A DNA stretch of 37,701 nucleotides, from positions 1 to 37,701 of the forward strand of contig CAYNLK010000058.1 of NCBI GenBank assembly GCA_964398055.1. Direction: 5' to 3'. The notes beneath the pieces are model-generated. The model had not been told where the DNA came from. It did no database searches and was given only the letters and a program-made list of their open reading frames with translations. A program made the position numbers and the translations under genes. Position 1 is the first letter of the stretch. Every line of letters starts with the position of its first letter. Positions 12,800 through 21,390 of this stretch are shown here, piece by piece. The stretch comes from CAYNLK01 sp964398055 (GTDB lineage Bacteria > Chloroflexota > Anaerolineae > 4572-78 > J111).

Positions 12800-15169
12800 A
12801 TGTCCAAGCGCAGCAGCCGCCGCAAACGCCAGCAACAAAAACAAAAACAGGAAACCCGGCTAACCGGCCCGGTGTTAGCCCAGCAAGGCCAGCAGGCTTT
12901 CCAACATGGCGATTTCACCACCGCGATCAAAACCTGGGAGCAAGCCATTCACAAAAAAGACGCGCCCGCGACCCTGCCGGCGGCCCTGGCTGAAGCCTAC
13001 TTTCGGCGAGCGTTGAGCAACCCCAACGCTGCCGGCAAAGACATAGAACAGGCTGTCAACCTTCGGCCGGACGACTCCCTCTATCGCTATCACCTGGCCC
13101 TGGCTCACCATCGCCAGGGGAACCTCGACAAAGCCGAACTGATCTACCGCCAATTACTCAAGCAATCGCCGCCGTTTAGCCGCGCCGCCGAACCGCTGGC
13201 CCAACTGTTGATCGAGCAGAAAAAGCCTGTGTTAAACGACCCGGTCTGGGCGCTGTTATCCCCCCAGCAGCAGCACCATTTGGCCGCAGCCGATGCCTTG
13301 ATAAAAAAGAAGGCCAGGTCGACCCTGCAACGTCTGGCCGAAACCCCGCTACACCCTATCTGGCAGAGCCTGGTAGCTGTGGCGCTGGGTGACCAGGCTA
13401 CCGCGGCGTTACAACTCAAGCCGCTGGCCGGGCCTGACAACAACGCACCGCGCCAATTTCGCAATGTAGCCCGTTATTACCTGGGCCTGGCCGCGGCTCA
13501 GACCGGTCAGCTTGAAACCGCGCTGGCCTATTGGCAGGCGGCCAAAAATGATGGGTTAAACACGCCTCACCTACACGCCAACATCTCGGCGGTGGCCTAT
13601 CAACTGGCTCTCCAGGTTCACCAAGCCGGCAACCTCCACCGGGCGCAAGAGTTGTTAAAGCAGGTGCGCCCCACTGCCGGACTCGACGGCGACCTCCGCA
13701 ACTTCTCGCGGCAACTGAACTGGGAATTGGGCTATGCCGCCGCCCAAAAAGGCAACTGGCAACAGGCGTTAGCTTGCTGGCAGTTAGCCCAACAGTCCGG
13801 CGATGACAGCCGCCAGCTCCTTTTTAACCTGGCCCTGGCCTACCAGCACCAGGAACAGTTTTGGCAAGCCGCCGAACACTGGCGCAGCCTGCTGCGCCGC
13901 CGGCCCCACAAAGCCGACCACCCCGACGCCCTGACCGACCAGCAAGTGGCCCGTATCTGGCAAAATGTGGCCGAAAATTACAGCAAAGCCGGTGAGTACG
14001 AAGAAGCCATTACTACCTATAAAAACGCCCTTAAATGGGCGCCCGAAAACCTGGAGCTGCGGCTAAAACTGGTTGACGCCTTGCAATGCGAAGGTCGTTG
14101 GCAGGCCGCCGAAAACGAACTGAACCGCATTTTGGAGAAAGACCGCGATAACGTTCCGGCCCTGGTCTTGCTGGCCGAAAGCTACAGCGACGATTATTTT
14201 GTGGAACGACCGCGCCAACTCTGGCAGCGTATCCTGAAACTGGAGCCGCAACACCCGGTCGCTCGCCAACAACTGGCCCACACTTACGAGCAGGAAGGTT
14301 ATCAGTGGATGACCTGGCAGCGCAACTACCAAAAAGCCATTGAAATCTACAAACAGGGCCTGAGCGAAGTCCCCGACAGCCAGCGACTGTTGGTTATGAT
14401 TGGCGGCACATATGCCGACTGGGGCAAATTTGACCAGGCTCGCGACTACCTGGCCCAGGCTCGCGCCCTCAACCCCACCGATGCTCAAACCCTGCACACT
14501 ATGTTTACCATCTGGCTGGAAAACAAATCGCTGCCGGATATGCAACAAATCCTGGAACTGCTCCAGGCCCTGTCGCCGTCGCTGCCCGCCGGCCTGTTCC
14601 TGGACCTGTCTGAACGTTGCCACCACTATGATCAGCCCAAACTGGCCGGGCAAATCCTGGAATTTGTGGCTCAAAAATACCCCGCCGATGCCAATGCGAT
14701 GGTCGGCGTGGCCGCCGGGTATGTGGAACTGGAGCAAGAAAACAAGGCTCTGCCCATTTTGCGCCAGGTGCTTAAAGAGCAGCCCAATCACATCGAGGCC
14801 AATATCCAGATTGGCTTGATCTATTTCTACATGGAACAAATCCGGCTGGCCCGCCGTCACTGGGACAAAGCTGCCGAACTGGCCCGCCAGGTCAACGACC
14901 ATGCCCTACTGTACAGAATTAAGCTCATGAAAGATGAGCTGCTGTATGGTAAACGTCCGCCTCAATCTCCGGGTGAGTTATTCAGAAATTTGCCGCCGGA
15001 AGTGCTGGAACAGCTGCTGAAAGATGCCCCGCCCGAAGTGGCTGAGATGCTGCGCCATATGCCGCCCGGAATGCTGGACATCCTGGCCGGTTTTGACGAT
15101 AACGATGATGATCTTATGGATGATCCCTTTGCTTTTGACGAATTCTTTAATAGACGTAAGCGACGATGA
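12800..15169 (+). CDS. Large TPR-repeat protein, first gene of Hsp70 operon
   Basis: A 789-aa cytoplasmic protein. The N terminus is strongly basic and Gln-rich (SKRSSRRKRQQQKQKQ). It is followed by TPR-like helical repeats across most of its length, e.g. AIKTWEQAIHKK, YRYHLALAHHRQGNLDKAEL, ALAYWQAAKNDG, AENYSKAGEYEEAITTYKNALKWAPEN, GGTYADWGKFDQARDYLAQARALNP. The end has PPEVLEQLLKDAPPEVAEMLRHMPPGML, then an acidic patch (DDNDDDLMDD) and a basic tail (NRRKRR). Its stop overlaps the start of the J-like gene (ATGA), so it is translationally coupled to the chaperone genes. TPR proteins commonly bind Hsp70 or substrates; a co-chaperone or substrate-recruiting role is inferred. ATG 12800 is preceded by GAGTTGAGAG. 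Confidence 0.85.
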   Translation: MSKRSSRRKRQQQKQKQETRLTGPVLAQQGQQAFQHGDFTTAIKTWEQAIHKKDAPATLPAALAEAYFRRALSNPNAAGKDIEQAVNLRPDDSLYRYHLALAHHRQGNLDKAELIYRQLLKQSPPFSRAAEPLAQLLIEQKKPVLNDPVWALLSPQQQHHLAAADALIKKKARSTLQRLAETPLHPIWQSLVAVALGDQATAALQLKPLAGPDNNAPRQFRNVARYYLGLAAAQTGQLETALAYWQAAKNDGLNTPHLHANISAVAYQLALQVHQAGNLHRAQELLKQVRPTAGLDGDLRNFSRQLNWELGYAAAQKGNWQQALACWQLAQQSGDDSRQLLFNLALAYQHQEQFWQAAEHWRSLLRRRPHKADHPDALTDQQVARIWQNVAENYSKAGEYEEAITTYKNALKWAPENLELRLKLVDALQCEGRWQAAENELNRILEKDRDNVPALVLLAESYSDDYFVERPRQLWQRILKLEPQHPVARQQLAHTYEQEGYQWMTWQRNYQKAIEIYKQGLSEVPDSQRLLVMIGGTYADWGKFDQARDYLAQARALNPTDAQTLHTMFTIWLENKSLPDMQQILELLQALSPSLPAGLFLDLSERCHHYDQPKLAGQILEFVAQKYPADANAMVGVAAGYVELEQENKALPILRQVLKEQPNHIEANIQIGLIYFYMEQIRLARRHWDKAAELARQVNDHALLYRIKLMKDELLYGKRPPQSPGELFRNLPPEVLEQLLKDAPPEVAEMLRHMPPGMLDILAGFDDNDDDLMDDPFAFDEFFNRRKRR

Positions 15170-15558
15170 TGACTGTTAACCCACCAACCCAGTTTGACCA
15201 TAAACCCCAGCCGGATTTTACGGCTACCGACCCCTACCGGATTTTGGGCCTGTCGCCTGCCGCTGACCAGAGCGACATAAAACGGACCTACTTTGCCCTC
15301 ATCCGCCAATATCCGCCGGAAACCGAGGCCGAAAAGTTCAAGATCATTCGCGGCGCCTATGAAAAACTCAAAGATACCAAACGCCGCGCCGAAACTGACA
15401 TCTTTCGGCCTCAGCCGCCTCCGCCCTGGCAGCCGCCTACCAACCGCCCACCGTTGCACACCGCCTTCCAGCCTGCTGACGCCCTGACCGTCTTGCGCAG
15501 TTGGGGCGACCTCGGCCAATCCGATTTTCAAGATGATTTCAGAGACATTAGCCTGTGA
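15166..15558 (+). CDS. J-like protein lacking the HPD motif
   Basis: A 130-aa protein with a J-domain pattern at about 21-75: DPYRILGLSPAADQSDIKR, then TYFALIRQYPPETEAEKFKI and IRGAYEKLKDTKRRAE. The HPD triad that triggers Hsp70 ATPase is replaced: the usual YHPDK reads YPPET (residues 49-53). The rest is a Pro-rich linker (PPPPWQPPTNRPP) and a short C-terminal segment. The start overlaps the TPR stop; the end overlaps the grpE start (GTGA). It sits between TPR and GrpE genes, so it probably still works with this Hsp70, perhaps as an adaptor or scaffold rather than as an ATPase stimulator. Confidence 0.8.
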   Translation: MMTVNPPTQFDHKPQPDFTATDPYRILGLSPAADQSDIKRTYFALIRQYPPETEAEKFKIIRGAYEKLKDTKRRAETDIFRPQPPPPWQPPTNRPPLHTAFQPADALTVLRSWGDLGQSDFQDDFRDISL

Positions 15559-16247
15559 GCCAGAAAAAAACATTATCAGAAAAAATCTCAACCTTCCTCT
15601 ATGGCAGCCCGATCCCAACCGTTAATGAGCCGGCCCTGCACAAAAAGCTGGATGCCATCCTGGCCGCCCTCAACAGTCAGCCAGGCCCAGCCTTGCCCGC
15701 GCCGCCGCCCCCAGATAATGACGACCTGGCTGAACAGGTGCGCAAGCTGGCTAAAACCCAGTTCAAAACCAACACCTTGCAAGAAAAGCAGGTGGCCCAA
15801 CAGGAAGCCGCCCTGGAAAACCTGCAAGCTGCGCTGGTTCGGCTGCAAGCCCAGCAGGCCCAAGAGCAACAGCAGGCCATCGAAACCGCCCGGCTGGAAT
15901 TGCTCAAAAGTCTGCTGCCCTCGCTCGACAGCCTCGACGCCGCCTTTGAAAGTGGCCGGCGGCAAGTGCTCAAGCAACCTCTCCCGGCCGAAGCCCGTCG
16001 CGCTATGATCGCCTGGTTGGATGGTGTGCGCCTGGCCCGGCTGCGCCTGTTGGATGTACTGGCCGCCCACCAGATTACCCGTATCCCTACCGTGGGCTGC
16101 CCCTTTGATCCGCATCTGCACGTGGCTGTAGCCACCGACTCATCGAGCCAGGCCCCCGACGGCATTATTATCAAGGAAGATCGTCCCGGTTACACCGCTC
16201 CCGGCCAAGTGTTGCGCTTTGCCGAGGTGGTGGTGAGCCGCAAGTAA
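15555..16247 (+). CDS. grpE: GrpE-family nucleotide exchange factor
   Basis: GrpE opens the Hsp70 nucleotide-binding cleft to release ADP. The 230-aa protein has a long N-terminal coiled coil (about 55-115, Gln/Ala-rich) and a central helix bundle. A recognisable C-terminal beta domain reads RIPTVGCPFDPHLHVAVATD, IIIKEDRPGYTAPGQVLRFAEVVVSRK, matching the GrpE FDPxxH...GY..gr.lRpA.V pattern. The N-terminal 60 residues are Pro-rich and poorly conserved. The GTG start overlaps the J-like gene stop by 4 nt. It is divergent from typical GrpE and may be dedicated to the adjacent Hsp70. Confidence 0.85.
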   Translation: MSQKKTLSEKISTFLYGSPIPTVNEPALHKKLDAILAALNSQPGPALPAPPPPDNDDLAEQVRKLAKTQFKTNTLQEKQVAQQEAALENLQAALVRLQAQQAQEQQQAIETARLELLKSLLPSLDSLDAAFESGRRQVLKQPLPAEARRAMIAWLDGVRLARLRLLDVLAAHQITRIPTVGCPFDPHLHVAVATDSSSQAPDGIIIKEDRPGYTAPGQVLRFAEVVVSRK

Positions 16248-16272
16248 CATTGAAAGGATTTTTATCAAACCT

Positions 16273-18006
16273 ATGAGTGACATCATTATTGGCATTGATC
16301 TGGGCACCACCAACTCGGCTGTGGCCGTGGTCCAGGATGGCCAGCCCAGAATTCTACCCAAAGGCAACCAGCGCATCATCCCTTCTGTGGTGGGTTATTC
16401 CAAACAGGGTGGTTGGTTGGTAGGCCGCCCTGCCCTGAACCAGTACGTTCTGGATCCGGACAACACCGTGCGTTCCATCAAACGCAAAATGGGCAGCAAT
16501 GAGCGCGTCTCGCTGGGCGGGCGTGAATTTACACCGCAGGAGATTTCCGCCTTCATGCTACGCGAACTCAAAGCCATCGCCGAGCAAAACCTGGGCCAGC
16601 CGGTGACCAAAGCGGTGATTACCGTGCCGGCCTACTTTACCAACGCCCAGCGCCAGGCTACCCAGGAAGCCGGCCAGATTGCCGGACTGGAGGTAGTCCG
16701 CATCATCAACGAACCCACCGCTGCGGCCCTAGCTTATGGCCTGGATCATGAAGATGACCAACTGGCCCTGGTATACGATCTGGGTGGCGGCACCTTTGAT
16801 GTATCGCTGGTAGAGATGACCGGCGGCGTGGTCGAAGTGCGGGCCAGCCACGGCGACACCCACCTGGGCGGCGACGATTTTGACCAGCTCCTGGCCGATC
16901 ACGCCGGCAAGCTCTTTTACAAAAAACACCAGTTATCGCTGAAAGACAACCGCGTAGCCCTGGCTCGTTTGAACCGGGCCGCCGAAGCCGCCAAGATTCA
17001 CCTATCTGATTTTGCCGAAGCCCAGTTGCGCGAGGAATACCTTATCGAGCAGAACAACGTTCCCTACCACCTGGACGCCGTTGTGACCCGCCACGAATTT
17101 GAAGAGATGACCGAACACCTGCTGGATCGTACCCTGGAATCGCTGGAAAAGGTGTTTAAGGATGCGGAGCTTAGCCCGGAGGAGCTGGACCGGGTGCTGC
17201 TGGTGGGTGGAGCCACCCGTATGCCTGCCGTGTGGACGCTGGTAGCCAATTACACCGGCCTGGAGCCGGACGCAGAAATCAATCCCGATGAAGTAGTGGC
17301 CCTGGGCGCGGCGGTCCAGGCGGCCATCATCGCCGGGCAGCCGGTTGAGTCCATTCTGGTCGATGTGACGCCTTACTCGTTAGGCATCGAGACGGCTACC
17401 TGGGTTGGCGGCCAACTCATCCCCGACATCTATAATGTCCTGATTCATCGCAACACCACTATTCCCGTAACCAAGGAGCAAACGTTTCAAACCATTCATC
17501 CCAACCAGAAAGCAGTTCACATCAAAGTGTACCAGGGTGAAGCGCCAATTGCCTCGGCTAACACCCTGCTGGGTGATTTTATGATCGAGGGGCTAACCCA
17601 GGCCGCGCCGGGTGAGTATCCCACCGTCAATGTGCGCTTTGATTTTGATGTTAACGGCATCCTGCACATTTCAGCCACCGACCGGGCCAGTGGCCAGCAA
17701 AAAGGGGTCAGCGTTGCGGCCAGCCAGGTCCGGCTCTCACCCCACGATATTGCCGCTGCCCGCAGGCGATTATCAGATTTGGACTTTTTGGTAGAGCCGG
17801 CTGAAGGGACGGCAGCCCCCATTTTGGATGAAGAAATGCAGGCCCTGCTCCAACGCGCCCAAGATCTGCTGGCCGGCGATAGCCTGAGCCATGAGCAGCG
17901 TGACGAATTGAATGACCTACTCGACGATATTGCCAAAGCCGAAAGCCAGGACGAGTTGGACGAGCTGGCCCAAGAGCTGCTGGATATGCTGTTTGACCTG
18001 GAATGA
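16273..18006 (+). CDS. Hsp70/DnaK-family chaperone, short form
   Basis: An ATP-driven chaperone of 577 aa; typical DnaK has 610-640. The nucleotide-binding domain (1-370) has IIGIDLGTTNSAVAVVQDG, VTVPAYFTNAQRQATQEAGQIAGL, RIINEPTAAALAYG, VYDLGGGTFDVSLVEM and LLVGGATRMPAV. The substrate-binding beta domain follows (VTPYSLGIET, about 370-490), with NGILHISATD. The helical lid is much reduced, about 60-70 acidic residues ending ELLDMLFDLE, without the usual disordered tail. AAAGGAT lies 14-20 nt before ATG. It is last in the TPR/J-like/GrpE/Hsp70 operon, which suggests a specialised paralogue rather than the main DnaK. The gene name is left open because dnaK proper may be elsewhere. Confidence 0.9.
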   Translation: MSDIIIGIDLGTTNSAVAVVQDGQPRILPKGNQRIIPSVVGYSKQGGWLVGRPALNQYVLDPDNTVRSIKRKMGSNERVSLGGREFTPQEISAFMLRELKAIAEQNLGQPVTKAVITVPAYFTNAQRQATQEAGQIAGLEVVRIINEPTAAALAYGLDHEDDQLALVYDLGGGTFDVSLVEMTGGVVEVRASHGDTHLGGDDFDQLLADHAGKLFYKKHQLSLKDNRVALARLNRAAEAAKIHLSDFAEAQLREEYLIEQNNVPYHLDAVVTRHEFEEMTEHLLDRTLESLEKVFKDAELSPEELDRVLLVGGATRMPAVWTLVANYTGLEPDAEINPDEVVALGAAVQAAIIAGQPVESILVDVTPYSLGIETATWVGGQLIPDIYNVLIHRNTTIPVTKEQTFQTIHPNQKAVHIKVYQGEAPIASANTLLGDFMIEGLTQAAPGEYPTVNVRFDFDVNGILHISATDRASGQQKGVSVAASQVRLSPHDIAAARRRLSDLDFLVEPAEGTAAPILDEEMQALLQRAQDLLAGDSLSHEQRDELNDLLDDIAKAESQDELDELAQELLDMLFDLE

Positions 18007-18013
18007 GGAACAT

Positions 18014-18394
18014 TTAATAGGCGCCCAGTTCCGCCAGCCGCTCATCGCTAATACCAAAATAGTGGGCAATTTCGTGTTTGACCGTCTGCTGGACTTCGGC
18101 CACAATTTCGGCCGGCGTGTCACAGAGTTCGGCAAAACAGCCGCGGTAGAGAGTGATCGTATCCGGCAGCACCAGGCCGTAGTCGCTGGTGCGCTCGGTC
18201 AGGGGAATGCCCTGATACAACCCCAGCAACAGCTCGTCCGGCCCGATCCCGGCTGCTTCTAGCTCCTCCTCCGTCGGCCAATCAGTGATGAGGACTTCGA
18301 TGTTTTGCAGCCGCTCTTTGAAAAACGCCGGCAGATCTTCCAACGCCTGAACGACCAGGGCTTCAAATTTTTTGGCGCTGATTTTGATAGCCAT
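18014..18394 (-). CDS. Zincin-like metallopeptidase family protein
   Basis: A 126-aa protein of the small zincin-like family (MMP_2/DUF1025 type). The motif KHEIAHYFGISDERL contains H107-E-x-x-H111 with Gly and Asp117 in the HExxHxxGxxD arrangement, so zinc binding is likely. Other family marks are ITDWPTEEEL, LLGLYQGIPLTER and LPDTITLYRGCF. Proteolytic activity has not been widely shown for this family. It converges on the Hsp70 gene (7 nt apart) and diverges from azlC. AAGGAT precedes ATG 18394. Confidence 0.88.
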   Translation of the reverse strand: MAIKISAKKFEALVVQALEDLPAFFKERLQNIEVLITDWPTEEELEAAGIGPDELLLGLYQGIPLTERTSDYGLVLPDTITLYRGCFAELCDTPAEIVAEVQQTVKHEIAHYFGISDERLAELGAY

Positions 18395-18417
18395 ATTCGT
18401 ATCCTTATTTTTCAGCC

Positions 18418-18446
18418 TTGAGCCAACATTTCTCTACCAGTATATT
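18418..18446 (+). promoter_or_regulatory. Promoter of azlCD
   Basis: TTGAGC (18418-18423) and TATATT (18441-18446) are 17 bp apart. Transcription would start near 18453, about 36 nt before the azlC start; no Shine-Dalgarno is seen in that leader. Confidence 0.55.
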
Positions 18447-18488
18447 ACCATACCTGGCGACCGGCCACAATCAACACCAACCAACGTT

Positions 18489-19220
18489 ATGACCCAGGCA
18501 ATTGTTGAATCAAGAGAAGTCAATACTACCTCGGCTCGGGCTGAGTTCTGGGCCGGAGGTCGAGATACCATCCCGTTGATTGTCGGAGCCATCCCCTTCG
18601 GCCTCATTTTTGGAGCCCTGGCGATAGCCAGTGGTCTGTCAACAGCGGCCACAATGGCTATGTCGGCCTGCGTCTTTGCCGGCTCGGCCCAGTTTATTGC
18701 TGCGGGCTTGGTGGCCGGCGGCAGCGGCTGGCCCTTGATCGTGCTGACTACCTTTGTGGTCAATTTGCGCCATGCCCTTTATTCGGCTACGCTGGCCCCC
18801 CCTATCAGCCGCCTGCCGCAGCGCTGGCAGATTCCGCTGGCTTTTGGCCTCACCGACGAGACCTTTGCCGTCACCGTCAATCGCTACAACCAAAGAGACA
18901 ACTCTCCTTACAAGCACTGGTACTATCTCGGTTCGTTGGTATTCATGTACACCAACTGGCAGATTTGCACCTTTTTAGGCTTGACGATTGGCCAGCTCAT
19001 TCCCAACGCAGCCGCCTGGGGCCTGGATTTTGCCATGCCGGTCACCTTCATTGGCATGACCATCCCCTACCTAAAGAGCAAACCGATGGTCACCGCCGTC
19101 ATTGTGGCCGGCGTGATCGCTCTGTTGAGCCAGCCCCTGCCGCACAACCTGGGGCTAATTGTGGCCTCGCTGGCTGGCATCGCCGCTGGGGTGTTGGTGG
19201 AGAAATTAGAGATCCGATGA
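18489..19220 (+). CDS. azlC: AzlC-family branched-chain amino acid exporter subunit
   Basis: AzlC with AzlD forms a membrane exporter of branched-chain amino acids. The 243-aa protein has hydrophobic segments from about residue 25: GGRDTIPLIVGAIPFGLIFG, ACVFAGSAQFIAAGL, FVVNLRHALYSATLAPP, FGLTDETFAVTVNRY, followed by three or four C-terminal helices. FAGSAQF and NLRHxLYS are AzlC signatures. ATG 18489 is chosen because the family N terminus aligns there and the promoter lies at 18418-18446; the frame is open upstream to 18372. The stop overlaps the azlD start (ATGA). Confidence 0.92.
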   Translation: MTQAIVESREVNTTSARAEFWAGGRDTIPLIVGAIPFGLIFGALAIASGLSTAATMAMSACVFAGSAQFIAAGLVAGGSGWPLIVLTTFVVNLRHALYSATLAPPISRLPQRWQIPLAFGLTDETFAVTVNRYNQRDNSPYKHWYYLGSLVFMYTNWQICTFLGLTIGQLIPNAAAWGLDFAMPVTFIGMTIPYLKSKPMVTAVIVAGVIALLSQPLPHNLGLIVASLAGIAAGVLVEKLEIR

Positions 19221-19549
19221 ACGAGTTTCTGCTCATTTTTGGAATGGTCGTCATCACCTTCGGCATTCGTTACTCTATGTTTGCCTTAGCCGGCCGGGTC
19301 GAATTTCCAACGCTCCTGGTAAACGCCCTCCGCTACGTGCCGCCGGCAGTGTTGACGGCGATCAGCGTCCCGGCGGTGCTCAACCCCACCGGCCAGGGAA
19401 TCGACTTCAGCTACACCAATGCTTACCTGATTGGCGCCGTCGTCGCGGTTGGGGTGGGCTGGTTCAGCAAAAACCTCCTCCTGACCATCCTACTGGGGAT
19501 GCTGGCCTTTTGGGGCTGGCAGTGGCTCCTGGCCGTCTGGTTCGGTTGA
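19217..19549 (+). CDS. azlD: AzlD-family branched-chain amino acid exporter subunit
   Basis: A 110-aa inner-membrane protein with four hydrophobic segments. The family pattern reads FGIRYSMFALAGRVEFPTLL, ALRYVPPAVLTAISVPAVL, GAVVAVGVGWFSKNLLLTILLGMLAFWGWQWLL. It starts 4 nt before the end of azlC, consistent with stoichiometric production of the two subunits. A hairpin followed by six T lies at 19615-19649 downstream. Confidence 0.92.
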   Translation: MNEFLLIFGMVVITFGIRYSMFALAGRVEFPTLLVNALRYVPPAVLTAISVPAVLNPTGQGIDFSYTNAYLIGAVVAVGVGWFSKNLLLTILLGMLAFWGWQWLLAVWFG

Positions 19550-19564
19550 AACGCTGACAATGAA

Positions 19565-19592
19565 TTGACTTTGAGCCAGGAATTGGTATTGT
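19565..19592 (+). promoter_or_regulatory. Possible promoter upstream of the MOP-type protein
   Basis: TTGACT (19565-19570), a 16-bp spacer, then TATTGT (19587-19592). The -10 is weak. If real, the hairpin at 19615-19649 would lie within its leader. Confidence 0.35.
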
Positions 19593-19614
19593 TACCAGAC
19601 AAGATTTTTCATTC

Positions 19615-19649
19615 AGAGGTGCCGGCGGCAAGCTGCGTACCTCTTTTTT
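19615..19649 (+). terminator. Terminator after azlCD
   Basis: AGAGGT (19615-19620) pairs with ACCTCT (19639-19644), with an inner GCGG/CTGC pairing, followed by a T run to 19649. It most simply ends the azlCD transcript. Confidence 0.55.
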
Positions 19650-19674
19650 ACTTCATCCCGGAAAGGTTGTGATC

Positions 19675-21006
19675 GTGCCCAACCAAACGTTGAACTTAAA
19701 GCACATCTTTTGGTTCTGGCTGCCGCTGGCGGCCAGTTGGGCGTTGATGACCCTGGAAGGCCCCACTATTCAGGCCACCATTTCCCGGCTACCCGAAGCC
19801 ACCACCATGCTGGCTGCAGCAGGCATTGTGCTGAGTATGGAGGTCACCTTTGAAAGCCCGATCATTATGCTGCTGGCTACCAGTACCGCCCTGGCCAAAA
19901 CTCCCCAGGCTTATCGTCTGCTACGCCGCTTTGTGCTCCACCTCAACATCCTGCTGACCATCGTCGCTGCCACCGTTGCCTTTGTCGATCCGGTCTACAA
20001 CTGGCTCATCCCCGGCCTGATGGGCATTCCCGTACCCATTGCCGAGGCCGCGCAACCGGCGATGCAGATCATGACCTTCTGGAGCGCGGCCATCGGCTGG
20101 CGACGCTTTTACCAGGGTATCCTGATCCGTTTTGGTCACACCCGCCGGGTTGGGATCGGCACCGCCGTCCGCCTGACCGCGGTGGCCATCGCTGCGGTAA
20201 CTTTCGCCACATCAACAGATTGGCCGGGTGTGGTGGTGGGAGCGTGCGTTTGGATGGTCGGCGTCCTGTCGGAGATGATTTACTCCTACCTGGCCGCCCG
20301 CCCCGTTGTGGCCGCCCACCTGTCCGGCCCGGCTGACCCAACGGAGCCACCCCTGACCTACTGGCAGGTCGTCAAGTTTCATACGCCGCTGGCGGCTACG
20401 TCGCTTCTGACCCTGCTGACGCAGCCCTTGATTGGAGCCGGTTTGGCCCGGATGGCCTTCCCCACCGAAAACCTGGCTGCCTGGCCGGTGGTTTTTAGCG
20501 TGTTGCTCTTTTTCCGTAGTTTTGGGATGGCCTTACCAGAAGTCGTCATTGCCTTGTTGAAAAAATCGACGGACCTCGACCCGCTGCGCCGCTTCTGCCG
20601 GGCGGTGGCGGCCGGTTCCAGCATTATTCTGGCGCTGGTCACTTTTACCCCGCTCCTCACCCTCTATCTGCTCTACGTGACCGGGGTGACGCTGGCGTTG
20701 GCCGCCTTCATTCTACCAGGGGTCTTGTTCGGCCTGTTGGTGCCGGCCCTGCAGGCCATTCAAAGCTGGCAGCGCGGCGTGTTGATGGCCGGCCAGGCGA
20801 CCGGCCACGTCTACTGGGGGATGGGGCTGAACTTAGTGGTCACCGTCCTGGTACTTAGCCTGGGGGTCTGGTGGCAGACCCGGGGAGCGCCAACAGCCGC
20901 CATCGCCCTGACCATTGGCATGGCCGCTGAACTGGCTTACCTGAATTGGCGGGTCCGCCCGGTGCAGGCTCAACTGCAATTAAGTGCAAAACCCCTGACG
21001 GTTTAA
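19675..21006 (+). CDS. Polytopic membrane protein, MOP/MATE-like
   Basis: About 443 aa with roughly 12 hydrophobic helices. The N terminus FWFWLPLAASWALMTLEGPT, TMLAAAGIVLSMEVTFESPI resembles multidrug/oligosaccharide/polysaccharide (MOP) superfamily exporters and the ANK-type branch, with a repeated halves-like layout (KFHTPLAATSLLTLLTQPLI near residue 235 echoes the N terminus). The substrate is unknown. GTG at 19669 and at 19675 are both possible; GAAAGG ending at 19666 favours 19675. The gene ends just before a hairpin shared with the minus-strand tRNA operon. Confidence 0.7.
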   Translation: MPNQTLNLKHIFWFWLPLAASWALMTLEGPTIQATISRLPEATTMLAAAGIVLSMEVTFESPIIMLLATSTALAKTPQAYRLLRRFVLHLNILLTIVAATVAFVDPVYNWLIPGLMGIPVPIAEAAQPAMQIMTFWSAAIGWRRFYQGILIRFGHTRRVGIGTAVRLTAVAIAAVTFATSTDWPGVVVGACVWMVGVLSEMIYSYLAARPVVAAHLSGPADPTEPPLTYWQVVKFHTPLAATSLLTLLTQPLIGAGLARMAFPTENLAAWPVVFSVLLFFRSFGMALPEVVIALLKKSTDLDPLRRFCRAVAAGSSIILALVTFTPLLTLYLLYVTGVTLALAAFILPGVLFGLLVPALQAIQSWQRGVLMAGQATGHVYWGMGLNLVVTVLVLSLGVWWQTRGAPTAAIALTIGMAAELAYLNWRVRPVQAQLQLSAKPLTV

Positions 21007-21014
21007 AAGAAATA

Positions 21015-21039
21015 TGACCGGTTTGATCTCAACCGGTCA
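21015..21039. terminator. Bidirectional hairpin, tRNA operon terminator
   Basis: TGACCGGTT (21015-21023) pairs perfectly with AACCGGTCA (21031-21039), loop 7 nt. On the minus strand it is followed by TATTTCTTTT, a good terminator 7 nt after the tRNA-His CCA end. It also lies just after the plus-strand gene ending at 21006. Confidence 0.7.
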
Positions 21040-21045
21040 CATTGT

Positions 21046-21121
21046 TGGGGTGGTCGACGGGGCTCGAACCCGTAGCCTCCTGGGCCACAACCAGGTGCTC
21101 CACCATTGAGCTACGACCACC
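21046..21121 (-). tRNA. tRNA-His (GTG)
   Basis: The acceptor stem GTGGTCG/CGACCAC, anticodon stem CCTGG/CCAGG with loop TTGTGGC (anticodon GTG) and T arm GGGTTCGAGCCC are clear. The discriminator is C73 and a G at position -1 is encoded (21121), both expected for tRNA-His. CCA is encoded at 21048-21046. It is third in the Leu-Glu-His operon. Confidence 0.96.
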
Positions 21122-21138
21122 ATACCTGCTGTTGCCGA

Positions 21139-21211
21139 TGCCGCATACGGGATTCGAACCCGTGTTACCGCCTTGAGAGGGCGGCGTCCTGGGCCCCTAG
21201 ACGAATGCGGC
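21139..21211 (-). tRNA. tRNA-Glu (CTC)
   Basis: Acceptor GCCGCAT/ATGCGGC, anticodon stem CCGCC/GGCGG with loop CTCTCAA (anticodon CTC), T arm CGGGTTCGAATCCCG. The discriminator is A and no CCA is encoded. It lies 2 nt from tRNA-Leu and 17 nt from tRNA-His, so the three are co-transcribed and processed. Confidence 0.95.
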
Positions 21212-21213
21212 GA

Positions 21214-21297
<84 letters not shown>

Positions 21298-21330
21298 TCA
21301 AACAGTATTCACTTTCGAATTGCAGCAAGC

Positions 21331-21359
21331 ATTATACTCAAATCCGGCTGGCTCGTCAA
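21331..21359 (-). promoter_or_regulatory. Promoter of the tRNA Leu-Glu-His operon
   Basis: On the minus strand TTGACG (21359-21354) and TATAAT (21336-21331) are 17 bp apart, close to consensus. It lies between the fusion gene ending at 21391 and tRNA-Leu. Confidence 0.85.
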
Positions 21360-21390
21360 TTCAAGGATTGTAACAGTGACCCCGGCGCAG

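Noticed and set aside
19593..19668. Riboswitch or attenuator before the MOP-type gene
   Set aside because: Only about 15 nt lie between the possible promoter start and the hairpin, too little for an aptamer. A simple azlCD terminator suffices.
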